This document shows, piece by piece, positions 1 to 11,076 of a stretch of DNA of 64,000 bases. The position numbers and the translations under genes were made by a program. The DNA is from Gracilaria gracilis. Lineage: Eukaryota; Rhodophyta; Florideophyceae; Gracilariales; Gracilariaceae. The DNA lies in NCBI GenBank assembly GCA_030374805.1, contig JARGSG010000262.1:1-64000 (forward strand). Direction: 5' to 3'. The notes beneath the pieces are model-generated. The model did not search any database and was not told the origin of the DNA. It worked only from the letters and a program-made list of their open reading frames with translations. Each line of letters starts with the position of its first letter. The stretch's first letter is position 1.

Positions 1-3000
1 TGCACATACGCGTGCCAAGTGTTCTGATGGTCCGCTACGTAGTGGCGTAACCTCTCCACGAGTGTTTTGTTAAACCGTTCGGCCCGACCATTTGTTTGCG
101 GATGGTACGCGGTCGTTAGTACGTGTTTGGTTCCCAAAGCGGTACATACAGTCTCAAAGAACTTAGAGACGAATTGAGTTCCGTTATCGGTTAGCAAGTA
201 GTTTGGTATTCCATACGGATAAACCCAGTTCTCCAGGAGGCCTTCGCCACTACAGGAGCTGTGGTTGACCGCAGAGGTATAGAGCGAGCTATCTTGCTAA
301 ACCGATCGGTAATAACCAGTATGTACTGGTAACCGTTTACGGACTTCGTGAATGGGCCGACGATGTCCATCGCGACGAATTCCAGCGGACCGGCGGCAGG
401 GAACAGCTTCAGCAGCTTCTGCGACTTGAAGTGTGTTCCCTTCGTCGCCGTGCAGGTGCGACAGTCCCGTACGGTCTGGAATACATCATTGGCCATATGT
501 GGCCAGTAGAAGTCTCGACGGAGGCTTTCATACATCCGAGTGGAGCCCGGATGGCCACCCAGACGGGGGTAGTGTGCCAAGTAGAGGACGCGTGCCTGCA
601 GTGATGCAGGTACGACCTTCTGGATGGCGCCGTCCAGTGGGGCTTTGCGCACGATTAGTCCGTTTCGGTCAATGTCGAACAGAGTGACACCGTTGCCGAT
701 GTCTTTCCGTACGGACTCACAGAAAGGGTCATCTGCTTGAGCTCGTACCAGCTCTTCGACCGTGACCGGAACGATATTGGTTTCCTCCGAGGTGACAGCG
801 AGCACCTCGGGGATACCAGCAGATTTCCGTTCGGGCGTTGGCCAGTCGACGCAGACGTCGCTGTACTCATCACCTTTAACGGTAATGTTGGTGATAAAGT
901 AGCCATCGTCCGTACGGTCATTCACTAGCAAGCAGGGGACCTCTTCGTCCAATGGGGCATCGTCTTCGCCATCCGTCCGGATCCGAGAAAGGGCATCCGC
1001 CGCTTGGTGCTTGATACCCGGACGGTGGACGACATCGAAGTCATACTCCATTAGACGCAGCCGCCACCTGGCCAATCGTCCTGACGCGTCCGCAAGGTTC
1101 AATACCCACCTCAAGGAGTGGTGGTCCGTTCGGACAGTGAACCTCTGACCTTCCAAGTACGGACGGAGGTGCAGTATGGCCCAGACGACCGCAAGGCATT
1201 CCCGTTCGGTAGTCGAGTATTGCCGTTCGGTTTTGGATAGAGAGCGGCTCCAGTAACCGATCGGTAATAAGCCTCCGTCCGGTTGCTTCTGTAGCAGGGT
1301 GCATCCTACCTGTCGGTCGCATGCGTCTGTATCCAGAACGTACGGGTACCCTTGACGGGGAATGGCCAAAATGGGCGGGCGTATCAGTCTCTGACGTAAT
1401 TCGTCAAAGGCTTTGTATTCCGTATCGGTCAATGTCTCAAACTTCGTGGGTTGCCCCTTCTCCAACCTGCGGTTCAATGGAGCCGCAATTCGGGCGAAGT
1501 TTGCGACAAACCGACGGAAAACGTTACAGAGCCCCAAGAACGATCGGAGCTCCGTCTGGTTCGTAGGCGGTTTAGCCTGCTTGATAGCATTCTGTGTCTT
1601 GAGAGACACTTGAAGCTTTCCCGGTCGGATTACGTGGCCTAGATAGTCCACCGTGCCACTGAAAAAGTAGCACTTGTCCAGTCGGAGAGTAACACCAGCC
1701 GAACGGAGCATATGCAGTATGGTCCGCACATGGTCATATTGCTCTTCAACCGTCCGGGAATAGATGATTACGTCATCAAGATACACCAGTGCGTACTGCC
1801 ACTTCACCCGTGAAAGGATGATATCGAGAGCACGCTGGAAAGTAGCCGGTGCGTTCTTGGGTCCGAACGGCATTCTCCGATACCGGAACAGTCCCATATG
1901 CGACGTGAACGTCGTTTTGTCCCGGTCGGCTTCATTCATTTCGGTCTGCCAATAACCACTGTTGGCGTCCAAAGTGGAGAAGATTTGTGCATCTCCAAGA
2001 GAGTCGATGCACTCGTCCATTCGGGGTAGTGGGTATGTGTCCCGTACGGTCGTAGCGTTCAAACGGCGGTAGTCGACGCAAAAGCGAAGGCTTCCGTCTT
2101 TCTTGAGCGCGAATACGACCGGGCTGGCCCATTCTGCCGATGACGGTTCTATGACACCAGCAGCGAGCTGCTTTGTCACCTCCTTACGTTCGAGTTCTCT
2201 CCGAGCGGGTCCGGCACGGTACGGCATCTGGAATATGGGCTTCGAGCCTGGTTCCAGATGGATGCGGTGCTTCGCTGCCGCAATCGTTCCGAGATGGCCG
2301 TCCCACATGTCCGCAAACGGTCGAAGTAGTTCAATGACTTTGTCCCGTTCGGTGACATACTCAGGACTGATCTGTACCTTGCTGGTCCAATCGTTCTCAT
2401 CTTTCCGTACGGTTTCTTGCTCCTGTTCGGTATCCTTGTGTTCCCGTTCGGAATTATTACCCGAAATCGGAATGTGTTCCCCCTCCTTGGACTCGTCGCT
2501 CCGCGACGATGGTTGCGGAGTTATGAGCGCTACAGGAGATGGAAGAGCAAGTCCGATAACGGTGTTCTTGTGTAGTCGGACCGAGCGGTCAGAAAAGTTC
2601 GCCACGCGAACGAGAAAGGGTACGTCCGGTCGGAGCTCCATAACTCCACCCGCAAGGAGTGTGAGTTCAAGCGTTGATCCCGTTCGGTGATGAGACTGTA
2701 GAAAGACCAAGCCGGACGTTTTGGTGGTTACCAAGACGTTCGTTTCCGACATTGGGGGTAGAACAACCGGACGGACAACGTGTATCTTATTAGATGGAGT
2801 TTCCCGTTCGGGTTCTGGTTCCGGCGCGGAAGGTGCATTTGATCCGTAGGCGGAAGACTGTATAGACACCGGTTTGGAGTGTCGTAAGAGTATTGTCCGT
2901 TTCGGTGGTAGTATTGCCAAGACGTACTTGTCAATAAAAGAAGTACCGAGTAGTACACTGGTGGAGAGGTTAGAAACCACCAAGAACTGTACTCGTACAT

Positions 3001-3217
3001 TGAGGTCACCGATTCGGACCATAAGGGGAAGAACTCCCACAACGTCCATTCGGTTCTTCGACGCGTCCGTAATTCGGGGTCTTACGTCCGGTCGGAGTTT
3101 CGAGCGCCAATTCGGAGGGAGATGGCGTTCGTGAACCAGGCAGGGTCCGGCTCCGGTATCAAGAACTCCCGTTAACGGATACATCAGTGCCGTGTTGAGG
3201 CCAAGCGACACGTGCAC
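1..3217 (-). pseudogene. pol: Pol polyprotein of E1 (protease-RT-RNase H-integrase), frameshifted in integrase
   Basis: Copies element RNA into DNA and integrates it. From the right: retropepsin with DTGAG (residues 20-24 of the 1008-residue open frame), reverse transcriptase with YLDD at 479-482, RNase H starting near VLDTDA (D629) with TDHHSLRW near 697-704 and ADALSR near 740, the H2C2 integrase zinc finger (H882, H889, C919, C922) and the first integrase Asp (D951). The open frame stops at 191. The integrase core continues to the window edge in another frame, where LLTDNGTQF and NGRAERFNK carry the second Asp and the Glu, so a one-base loss near 238-242 separates the two halves. The displayed start is GTG and not credible: the frame is open back into the end of gag, which suggests Gag-Pol made by a -1 shift. 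One indel apart, the gene looks intact. Confidence 0.9.
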
Positions 3218-3369
3218 CTTGTAGTTCGCGCTAGAAAAGAGGACCGTTTCGGTTTCAATGTCCCTATCGGTCAGGTCACATGTCAGGACAGGGGACTCCC
3301 CTCGGATGGAGTCCGTTCGGTCTGTCGCTGACGGGGCGAGGCTAGGCCTCTGTGGAGGAGGCGATGCCT

Positions 3370-5805
3370 CTACGCTTCCTCCTGGTCGTTTTCCTGGTGG
3401 GGAGCAGGCTCCTCGACCAGCATGACGGCCTGTGTCGGTCTTGGTGAGTACGTCTGGCGAGGCTGTCCGCCCTGGCGATATCCTACATTGTCCTTCGGGG
3501 TATCAGTTTTCCGTCCGGTCTGGTAGGCACTGTAATAGCCTTCCTCGCGGCGTTGCTGATAATTAGCCTCCCGTATGGCCAGCAGCCTCTCCTTTAGGTC
3601 CGGGGGGAGCAACTGACAGCAGTTGAGCTCCCGCGAAAGGCAAATCCGACACGGTCTAACTGGTGCCTGCCCCTGGGGTTGCTGTACCCTGGAGCTGGCA
3701 GGACTGGGATAAGACCGAACGCACTGAGCCGGCGTTGAAGCCGAGGGCGTAGTGGGAGGCGAGGGCATGGAAGACGCGCGGGATACCGCGAGAACATGTT
3801 CCTCGTCTTCATCCGATACGGAATAGATCGATTCCGACGGGGTATCGATACTGTGAACCTTCCGGGCGGTACGAGAGGACTCTTTCCGAACGGTTGGCTT
3901 TTGAGTATCGACCCGAACGGACTGTCTACGTGAGGCACGATGGGTGTCTCCGTACGATTCCGCGTAACGGGCAAGTGCATCGTATCCGATATTGGGATGC
4001 GAGGTGAGGTGATTCCTCACCTTTGGCCGTATGGCGGCAAGGAGACCTTCGACGAAGATCCCCTTCAAATTCCGATCGGTAAAGACATTTCCGCAACGGA
4101 GGGCTTTCGTCCAGAGCTTCTGGGCGAATTCCGTTTCGAACATGCCTGACGCTTGGCAGTAGAGGGTGACCTCTGCGGCCGCGTCGGCAATGATCTCATC
4201 CGTTGCGTACGTGGTCAACAGAAAGTTGACTACCTCTTCGTACGTATGGAGAGACTCATCCCGAGTACGGTCGACAGCGCCAGACTCACCCTCGAGCCGA
4301 GACTGAACCAGAGCGTGCGCCGGTCCGGTCAGGTAAAACTGGAAACACCAGAGGGCTGCCCCCTCAGTGAGTCCGTTATGGTTGCAAGCGGTTTTAAACC
4401 GCTGTAAGAAATTGAGCACCGATATTGGATCCGTCCCGGAAAAGGAATGACCCTTCATCTGGACATTCAATTTCTTTTGGTAGCGCGCAATCTTGCGCGC
4501 CACCCGCGAATTGTACGTCTGGCTCCTCCTGAGCAACCTGTACGTACGGTAGTCCACCACTTTGGCAAACTTCTCGTTCAAGGGCCTGATGCGTTTTAGC
4601 ATCAACCTGTCCGAACGGGAACGATACCGATCGGACTTCCCCCTCCGTCGAGGGCTGCGGGAGTGTCGGTCGACTTCCGAATCCGTGCGGTCGTCATCCG
4701 ACGATGACTCCGAAGAGTCCGAGTCCGTTCTGGCTGATCTTCGCCTTCTCTGGCGGCGACGGTCTTTCCGTTTACGGGGCGCGTCATCCGAATCGGAACT
4801 TCCGCTCGGTCTACCGCCTCTGCGGCGGCGATTCCTCCTCTCGTCGGAGGAATCTCCTGAGCTTCCGTTCGGATCGTCCTGCGGGTTGACTGGCGGGAGG
4901 TACACTCCGGTCGGACCCCTCGTTGGGCCCTTCTTCAGTTCCGGTCGGTGTTGCCCCTCGCCGCTAGCGGGTGCATTGTCCGTACGGTCAATAAAAGATT
5001 TGGGTGGGTGGGTCGGTAGCTGAGCTACCAGTGCGGCCAGTGTACTGTTCAGAGCTGACGTAGCAGGTTCCGAACGGTCTGTCTTCAGGATATTCCTGAC
5101 CATATCGTGTACGATCGGTGGAATATCCTGGTGCAGAAGCGCCGGGATTCGGTCCTTGAGGTACGTCTCCACTGCCATAGGGACGTGGACCTCAATTTCC
5201 GTTCGGAGACTCTGCAGGGCGTAGGGAGCGGTCCCTGCCCAGAGTTCCCGTGCGGTAGTCCGTTCGGTAAGGAGTGGCGGCGCGGGGCTAGCTTCGCCCC
5301 GCGGCGTCTTCTCCGTTCCGGGAAAGGGAGCGAGCGCGATTGCCTCGTCCTCGTTCCGTTCGGACTTAGACCTATTACGTGCGGAACCGTCTCGGATAAT
5401 CCCTTCGGGCTCCTCTGAAGGCGTGACGTAGGCCGTCGCGTTACTTCGGGTGCTCCGGCGGTCAACCGAAGCGGCATCCGAAGCGGCGCGAATTGCGACC
5501 GGTACGGACTTTGCGGAGTCTTTTTCGACCAAAGACCCTTCACCCATTTCTCCGTGCGGACGATGACTCATACTGTACGTATCGGTTCCACGATCGGTTC
5601 TGCTGCTCCGTACGGTCTCGAATTCCACTTCTAGGTCGGGAGACCAATGTGGTATAATGCACAAAAAGGGAGAGAGTCCGAAGCGGTCTTGAGACGGGAG
5701 CGGCGGTAGCGTACAGTCTTGTGACTGTAATGAATCCGAGCGGAGAGAAGGGGCGGAAGCACCGGGCGGTCGAGGGGAGAGTGGACGATTGGTATCACCA
5801 GGCAC
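3370..5805 (-). CDS. gag: Gag polyprotein of E1
   Basis: Structural protein that packages element RNA. The open frame is 811 codons, but its first codon is GTG; the first ATG lies at 5571 (residue 79). Residues about 315-400 are a disordered run of Ser/Asp and Arg repeats. Residues about 450-610 form the retrotransposon capsid-like domain, beginning FSGTDPISVLNFLQRF, and the same block is found in E3. Near the C terminus a Cys cluster (C719, C722, C729, C730) replaces a classical CCHC knuckle. The frame ends NDQEEA and overlaps the open pol frame in the -1 register. There are no internal stops, unlike Gag of E2 and E3. Confidence 0.8.
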   Translation of the reverse strand: MPGDTNRPLSPRPPGASAPSLRSDSLQSQDCTLPPLPSQDRFGLSPFLCIIPHWSPDLEVEFETVRSSRTDRGTDTYSMSHRPHGEMGEGSLVEKDSAKSVPVAIRAASDAASVDRRSTRSNATAYVTPSEEPEGIIRDGSARNRSKSERNEDEAIALAPFPGTEKTPRGEASPAPPLLTERTTARELWAGTAPYALQSLRTEIEVHVPMAVETYLKDRIPALLHQDIPPIVHDMVRNILKTDRSEPATSALNSTLAALVAQLPTHPPKSFIDRTDNAPASGEGQHRPELKKGPTRGPTGVYLPPVNPQDDPNGSSGDSSDERRNRRRRGGRPSGSSDSDDAPRKRKDRRRQRRRRSARTDSDSSESSSDDDRTDSEVDRHSRSPRRRGKSDRYRSRSDRLMLKRIRPLNEKFAKVVDYRTYRLLRRSQTYNSRVARKIARYQKKLNVQMKGHSFSGTDPISVLNFLQRFKTACNHNGLTEGAALWCFQFYLTGPAHALVQSRLEGESGAVDRTRDESLHTYEEVVNFLLTTYATDEIIADAAAEVTLYCQASGMFETEFAQKLWTKALRCGNVFTDRNLKGIFVEGLLAAIRPKVRNHLTSHPNIGYDALARYAESYGDTHRASRRQSVRVDTQKPTVRKESSRTARKVHSIDTPSESIYSVSDEDEEHVLAVSRASSMPSPPTTPSASTPAQCVRSYPSPASSRVQQPQGQAPVRPCRICLSRELNCCQLLPPDLKERLLAIREANYQQRREEGYYSAYQTGRKTDTPKDNVGYRQGGQPRQTYSPRPTQAVMLVEEPAPHQENDQEEA

Positions 5806-5990
5806 GTACAGGAACGTGCGGAAGGGTACGAACGGTCTGAGAAACCCAATAGAGGAGTAGCCGTGCGGTCTATCGTTAGTGCAAACTAGCGAAGAAGACG
5901 TTCGGCAGAAGATGCTTGTCGTTTACGATTGGGGCCTCGGGAGATCCGACCTACAACTGAATATCGGGTCTGGGCCCCATTACTAACTAC

Positions 5991-6640
5991 TGTACGATCG
6001 GTCTAATTTGCACTATCACTACCAAGTCCGTACACGTGGCCAACTTGTACGCTGTGCCAACCCGTCCGGCACTTGATCACCAAATCATACACGTGGCGGT
6101 GCCACTGCACCAGCCCATCGTGCACTACCCCTTCGTACGTGAACGGCTGATCAGACACACTCTGCACCAACTCGGACCCACTATACTACACAAATATCGA
6201 TAAAATGTGGGGTCCACCTGGTAGAGGGAGCGCGCGGGGGCTCAATCTAAAGGGGAAAAACACACAACCAATATGGTAGTAGGGCACCTGAAACCCGCAG
6301 GGGCAAACGGCGGGGCAACTAGTCTAGACTGTGGAGGTGTACGGTAGTAAACGTCGACGCGGGGTAAAACCTGAATAGTAATAGAGTAGCAAGTGACCAA
6401 GATGGTATAGTTACTGCCCTAGTGGTGCCTGACTTTACAATACCCGAGGGGGAAGGCGAGGTGCATTACACTATATACAAGGTGCACCGACGCCGATCTC
6501 CCATGCGGGCATGACGTCATCGGCTGTGCCCATGACCTACTGTCTGGGCCAGCAATGCTAAACTATACTAGACTATAAATTAGAAATTAGAAATTATAAA
6601 ATACAGAATACCAATTGGGTACAGTGCAGCCAGCAAGGCG
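5991..6640. other. Non-coding flank of E1, possible 5' LTR/leader
   Basis: No gene seen. The stretch has one CCGATCGG near 5998, a short AT-rich run of repeated ATTAGAAATT-type units near 6575-6600, and CCAATTGGGTACAG near 6611, a phrase that recurs near 62718 beyond E3. It may hold the 5' LTR of E1, but its 3' LTR lies outside the window, so this cannot be tested here. Confidence 0.35.
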
Positions 6641-6677
6641 CACCAGTAGGCTCACGTGGCACCAACCCATTGAGGTC

Positions 6678-7377
6678 TCATTGTACTACATTCCGAATAT
6701 TTCCAGTACTGTCACGAGGGCATTTTGTCCCATGTTTTATTTCCTCATTTGGAGCTGTAAGCCATTTAACCATGTCCGAAATGCTTTGAGACGTCTGTTC
6801 TATTTGCTTCACTATTGGTTGTTGGAATCCCTTTACTACAGGAAGACTGGTAGGCCCAATACTTCGTTTGTTTTTTCTCTCGCCCATTACGCCGATCGTT
6901 TCACGAGCATTTTGAAACTCTGCTGATGAAGGATTACCATTATGATCATGTGGGCCGAGAACAGCGGCCATTTTTTTCGCTTGTATGTCTCGATTAATAT
7001 GTTTCGCGCGTCGTACCAGTGAAGAACATAAAGGGTCACCTGTCTTTTTTCGGACGTGAACTAGACGGTCAAACTTGTCTTTCAAACTATCCGCATTACG
7101 CTCTTACGCACATATTAGCTCCCGTCGGCTCAAGTTGTGCAACAATATCAAGCAAAAAACTTGTCTCGTATGCTGAGTAATTGGTTGTACCACTTCTGGA
7201 TCTCTTCGCCGGTTTTGGTTCAAGTTGTTTCGATTCAGTACTACGTGTTCGTTTTTGTCCTTTCTTCTTCACGGGACGGTTTGTTGTGTGATTGTGCTTG
7301 GTTTTCTTACAGGGATTCTGTTGATTTTTCTGCTCTTTGTTTGAGCCAGGGTCTAAAGTGAATGGTAGTGAACTCAT
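6678..7377 (-). pseudogene. Myb/SANT-like DUF6818 protein, internally deleted
   Basis: Starts at an ATG at 7377 with a Lys/Arg-rich, probably nuclear-targeting segment, then TNYSAYETSFLLDIVAQLEP, which matches the first helix of the Myb/SANT-like DUF6818 domain common in oomycetes and other protists. The frame stops at 7096. The rest of the domain resumes in another frame as ERNADSLKDKF and KKTGDPLCSSLVRRAKHI, followed by a polar tail to 6678. In the family about 15-18 residues, including the Trp helix, separate these parts; here only a few bases do, so a small out-of-frame deletion lies near 7090-7115. Such proteins are thought to bind DNA and are often multicopy. It is probably non-functional. 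The domain name is from memory. Confidence 0.62.
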
Positions 7378-7654
7378 ATTTCATATACACTGAGATATTT
7401 CAATACAGGAAAGACGCTACATAAAGATGTTGAAGCGATGTTTGTTCTACCGACCACGACGTTGGTTTGGCAAAACATAATGCAGCCAAGATGGGAAGCT
7501 GACGTGTTGCTCCTTCGTTTGCATGGTAATGTAAGTACGCTCGGAGATATGGAAAGCTTTTTTTTTGCTCCACTGTCAGTGGCGGTCCTGATCTGAGGTT
7601 AAGTCCCTGTAGTGGTGTCGCAGTGTTAAATTCTTGGATGCTCCCATTGAGCAA

Positions 7655-8840
7655 CGAATGGAAGGCGTCTCATCCCCGACTTATGCTGTTGCGGTGTCAT
7701 TTAAAAAATCATGCTCCCATGACCCGTGGGCCAAGTCCAGCTTCAAGTGCGGACTAGCGAAGAAAAGTAGTTGACCGGTTTTCCCCGCCGCTAATGCACT
7801 AGTGCCGGTCGCTTCCGGGGCACAAATGTAGCTCGGTCGCCATGGAGCCATGCTTGTTTCTATTGATCCAGGAAACGGACGGACTCTTGGAGAATGTTAA
7901 AAGAATCATGATGGTTTGTTTCCCAATTTCACCTGCGATCAATCGTTTGCGCAGTGGCGCTGAAACTGTGACCCCAAGCCGACGCCGCCGACGCAAGTGC
8001 ACCAAATTTAAATCAGCTCAGAATTCTGATTTCCAGCTCTCGCTTGGCTAATTGATCACGGAAAAGAGCTGGCCACGTTTCCCAGTTATTGAGAAGAATT
8101 GAACAAAAACTTTTTTTTAAAATTTCGATTACAAGTACCGAGGTGTTGCACGTGTCCACACCCGTTCATGGAGATATGGGTAAACGCCCCATCTGCCCTA
8201 ACCTCGTTAGGTAGTCACATAGGAATTAGTGAAAAGCTATATATATGTATATCAGCGCCGCAACAGTTATAACTTATAGGGAAGGCTGATTTTGTTTATA
8301 TAATTGCTAGTAGCAATTTGCTGCAGACACTGCTTGTTGGGCACGTGTGCACGTGGGAGGTTGGTCTAATCTGTGCTTGTTTCGTACTTGCATTTTTCTG
8401 CGTGATTCCGTCACGACTTTTTAGTTTTTGAAAAAATGTTTCGTTTTGCAAATATTCTGGAACGCTTCACACGTAAAGAGCTGAACACGTGGAGAGCTGA
8501 ACGGCTTTCTGCGTTGCCACAGTGGTCGTGTTGCATTTCTTCTTTCTTGGTGCAGGAGGCGCAGTGCCTCGCCCATGCATCTGTTGCTCCTTTCCACTTG
8601 CGCCAAACAACCCCTTCTAGAGTAGCAACGCCATGCGGCAACGCTTCTCAAGCAAGCAGCCCTGTGTCTTCAAGTCCTCAGCCCAGTGTCCAACTCATTT
8701 TGCTCTCCATACATTGCAATGAAGCCTCATGACGCCCCCACACAGCTGCCCATCTCCAGCACCATTTAACACACACAAAGTCCAAGCACAACATCCACAG
8801 TCGCCACACAAGCCACAACTCTCTCGACCCCGATCATCAG
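7655..8840. other. No recognisable gene; upstream region of the secreted-protein gene
   Basis: Several short frames on both strands resemble nothing known. A TATATATATG run lies near 8238. The last part (about 8700-8840) is the original upstream sequence of the secreted-protein gene at 14247, now separated from it by retrotransposon E2, which begins at 8841 just after ATCAG. Confidence 0.5.
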
Positions 8841-9084
8841 TGTAATACAGAGGCGAGTGCACTGTATGATACGGGAAGATGATGAGATGTTGGGTCGTGG
8901 CTGGCTGCTCTCCACGCAAGAGGAGCAGTCCAGGTCGTACCTCTTTATTTATACTGCGCCTCAAAGCAGGCTTGCAGTTGAAACAGAGAGCAACTGTGAC
9001 CGAACCTAGCTTGAAGGTCACGCGCCGCTACAGAGGTCATGACTAAAGAAGACAGCAGCTTGTAGTACATACTACTTTGTCACA
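8841..9084 (-). repeat. 3' LTR of E2
   Basis: 244 bp, TG...CA ends, seemingly identical to 13957-14200. The stop codon of the integrase frame lies inside it (9072-9074). It contains TATAAATAAA on the minus strand at 8944-8953, which in this copy may serve as a polyadenylation signal. Confidence 0.96.
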
Positions 9085-10469
9085 TTCGCCCGGTCTTTGG
9101 CTAAAGACGTCCTCGTCGAAGCCTGAGTAGCCAAAAAGTTCTTGAGAGATTCGGCGCAATTGCGGAGAGCTGTACGCGGTAGCCAGGCTGCGTCCTCGGA
9201 CGATTCGCCAACGAAGCGAACTAAGTAAAAGAGACACGTCGGATTAAAGCGTTTGCGCGCAATAATCTCTTCGACTTCCTGTTCGATTGCACCGTCGTTG
9301 TCGATCACGATATCTAACGGGCCCTTGTTATCATCGTGAAACAAGCGGAGCTTCGCGACATGGAAGACGTTATGCGCGCGTCGCATGGTACATGGTAACT
9401 CGATACGATAGGTTACTGGCCCAAGACGTTCTTGTATACGAAAGGGGCCGATTAAAACGAGGTTGCCACTTCTTCGGAAGCGACGAGCGGCGTGTAAGTG
9501 AGAGATTATCAGCGCGGAGGAGAGGACAAGCATTCCTGGTTCAAAGGATACATCGCGGCGACTGCGGTCAGCATAAAACTTCTGATTGCAGCTGGCCTTC
9601 GCCAGGTGTTCGCGCGCCAGAAGTGACCATCGCCTGTCGTCTGCTAACGTAGTCGTCAGCTGACTGAGAACGATCGGAACATTGTCCAAGGGTACGAGTA
9701 ACTGGTGTGTGTGGATTGTAGCCAAGAGCGACTTCAAAGGGGGAAAGCCGAGTGCTGCTGTGACGCGAGGTGTTATATTCCAAACTCGAGAGTAGGGAGC
9801 ATGGTGTCCCAATCCGAAGGTGCGGCCTGTATTAACGAGCGAAGCATAGCAGACAGAGTGCGGATTAGGTTCTCGGATTGGCCGTCCGTTTGGGGATGTT
9901 CGGCCGTCGATGTATTGCTTCGTACATTCAGAAGTTGAGTGAGAGTTTTCCAAAACCTTGATGCTACCTTGGGGTCTCTGTCCGATACCAAGGTGTGGGG
10001 AACTCCGTGTTTGGCGAAGAGGTGATATTCGAAGAGAAATGCGGTGTCTTGAGCGCTGGCAGTCTTTCTTCGTCGGGACAAATATGGACTGTTTGGAGAG
10101 TTTGTCCACAATTACTAGGATGGCATCGTACCCATTGCAAGTGGTGGGAAGTTCGGTGAGAAAATCGAAGGTGACGATCTCCCAGCAGCGATTGGGGATT
10201 GGTAACGGTTGCAGAAGTCCTTGTGGTGGTTTGCAGACTGGCTTGTTCGACTGGCAACTGCGGCACTGACGTACAAAGCGCAAAATGTAGCGGTACATTT
10301 GTGGCCAATAAAACACTTCGAGCTGCGTTGAAGTATGTCTTGTCTGCGCCGACATGACCGATACCGTGGAAATAGCCTGTGAGCTCGTCACGGAGGATGC
10401 CTTCCGGGATGTACAGGCCGAAGAGAACCAGTGCCTGCCCAGTATATTATTCCGTCGCAGACAGAGAAG
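9072..10469 (-). pseudogene. Integrase with C-terminal chromodomain, E2
   Basis: The zinc-finger His pair (HGIGHVGADKTYF), the Cys pair (CRSCQSNKPVC) and the first core Asp (VTFDFLTELP) lie near 10.1-10.4 kb. The second Asp (TLVSDRDPKVASRFW) and the Glu (HPQTDGQSENLIRTL) are in another frame near 9.85-9.98 kb. From about 9.57 kb a long frame carries the GPFRIQERLG segment and ends with a chromodomain (VEEIIARKRF, FYLVRFVG, AAWLPRTALRNC). Chromodomains guide chromovirus integration to marked chromatin. Three or more indels break the core. The stop lies in the 3' LTR. Confidence 0.88.
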
Positions 10470-11076
10470 TTTGTGGATATACGGCGTGACCTAGGAGAAC
10501 TGTTGTTTTGCGTTGAAGGTCCGGACAAGATGTCGCGAGCCAAGGGGGTCGGATGTGTAGAGTGCTCGAACGCGGGCATGCAGATCCGGAATACAGATGG
10601 TAAAGCGAGCGGAGAATGGGAAGGTGGTCAGGGCGGCGGCTAAGCGCGTCGGGTACCACATTGCGCTTTCCAGGGAGGTGTTCAACCTCGAATGAATGTT
10701 CCTGGATCTCATCAAGTCAACGACATTGTCGGCCGGTGAGCTTTGACTTTGATTGAAGATAGCGGATAGGGTCGTGGTCGGTCTGTAGAAGAAAACGACG
10801 TCCACGAAGGTACGGACCCCACACGCGGAGCGCGATCATCACGGCCAAGAGGCTCTTGGTCCCCGGTGTCCCAATTGCTCTCTGACGGAGAAAGACGGTG
10901 TGAGAGGTAAGCAATAGGGTGTCCGTCCCTGTGACAGAGTTGCACCAACTGCATGCTTGGATGCGTCGGTGGCCAGAACGAACGGCTTTGTAGGGTCCTG
11001 GATGCGCAAGAACAGGTGCAGAAGTGAGGGCAGCCCTTGATCGAATCAAACGCAGACTGTTGCGGGGGGCGTCCAC
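10470..11076 (-). pseudogene. RNase H region of E2 Pol, several frameshifts
   Basis: Continues from RT after a shift near 11080. Recognisable pieces are SRAALTSAPVLAHPGPYKA, LAVMIALRVWGPYLRGRRF and LLQTDHDPIRYLQS, which match the RNase H connection and the TDH block of Ty3/gypsy Pol. They fall in at least two frames. The product cannot be made as one chain from this copy. Confidence 0.7.

Larger units (their letters stand above)
1..5990 (-). mobile_element. Ty3/gypsy LTR retrotransposon E1, 3' part cut by window edge
   Basis: An autonomous Ty3/gypsy-type element read right to left: a Gag frame (3370-5805) followed by a Pol frame (1-3217) with protease, reverse transcriptase, RNase H and integrase in Ty3/gypsy order. 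The integrase runs off the left edge of the window, so the 3' LTR is not visible. The right boundary (5' LTR) could not be fixed, because no partner repeat is present and no clear primer-binding site was seen between 5.85 and 6.6 kb; 5990 is an estimate. The element is related in architecture and Pol sequence to E3 at 54.6-61.4 kb but clearly a different family. Its coding DNA is studded with the palindrome CCGNNCGG. Confidence 0.88.

Noticed and set aside
2103..2690. 195-codon plus-strand frame opposite E1 pol
   Set aside because: It is the mirror of the RT/protease coding strand and has low-complexity Ser-rich composition only.
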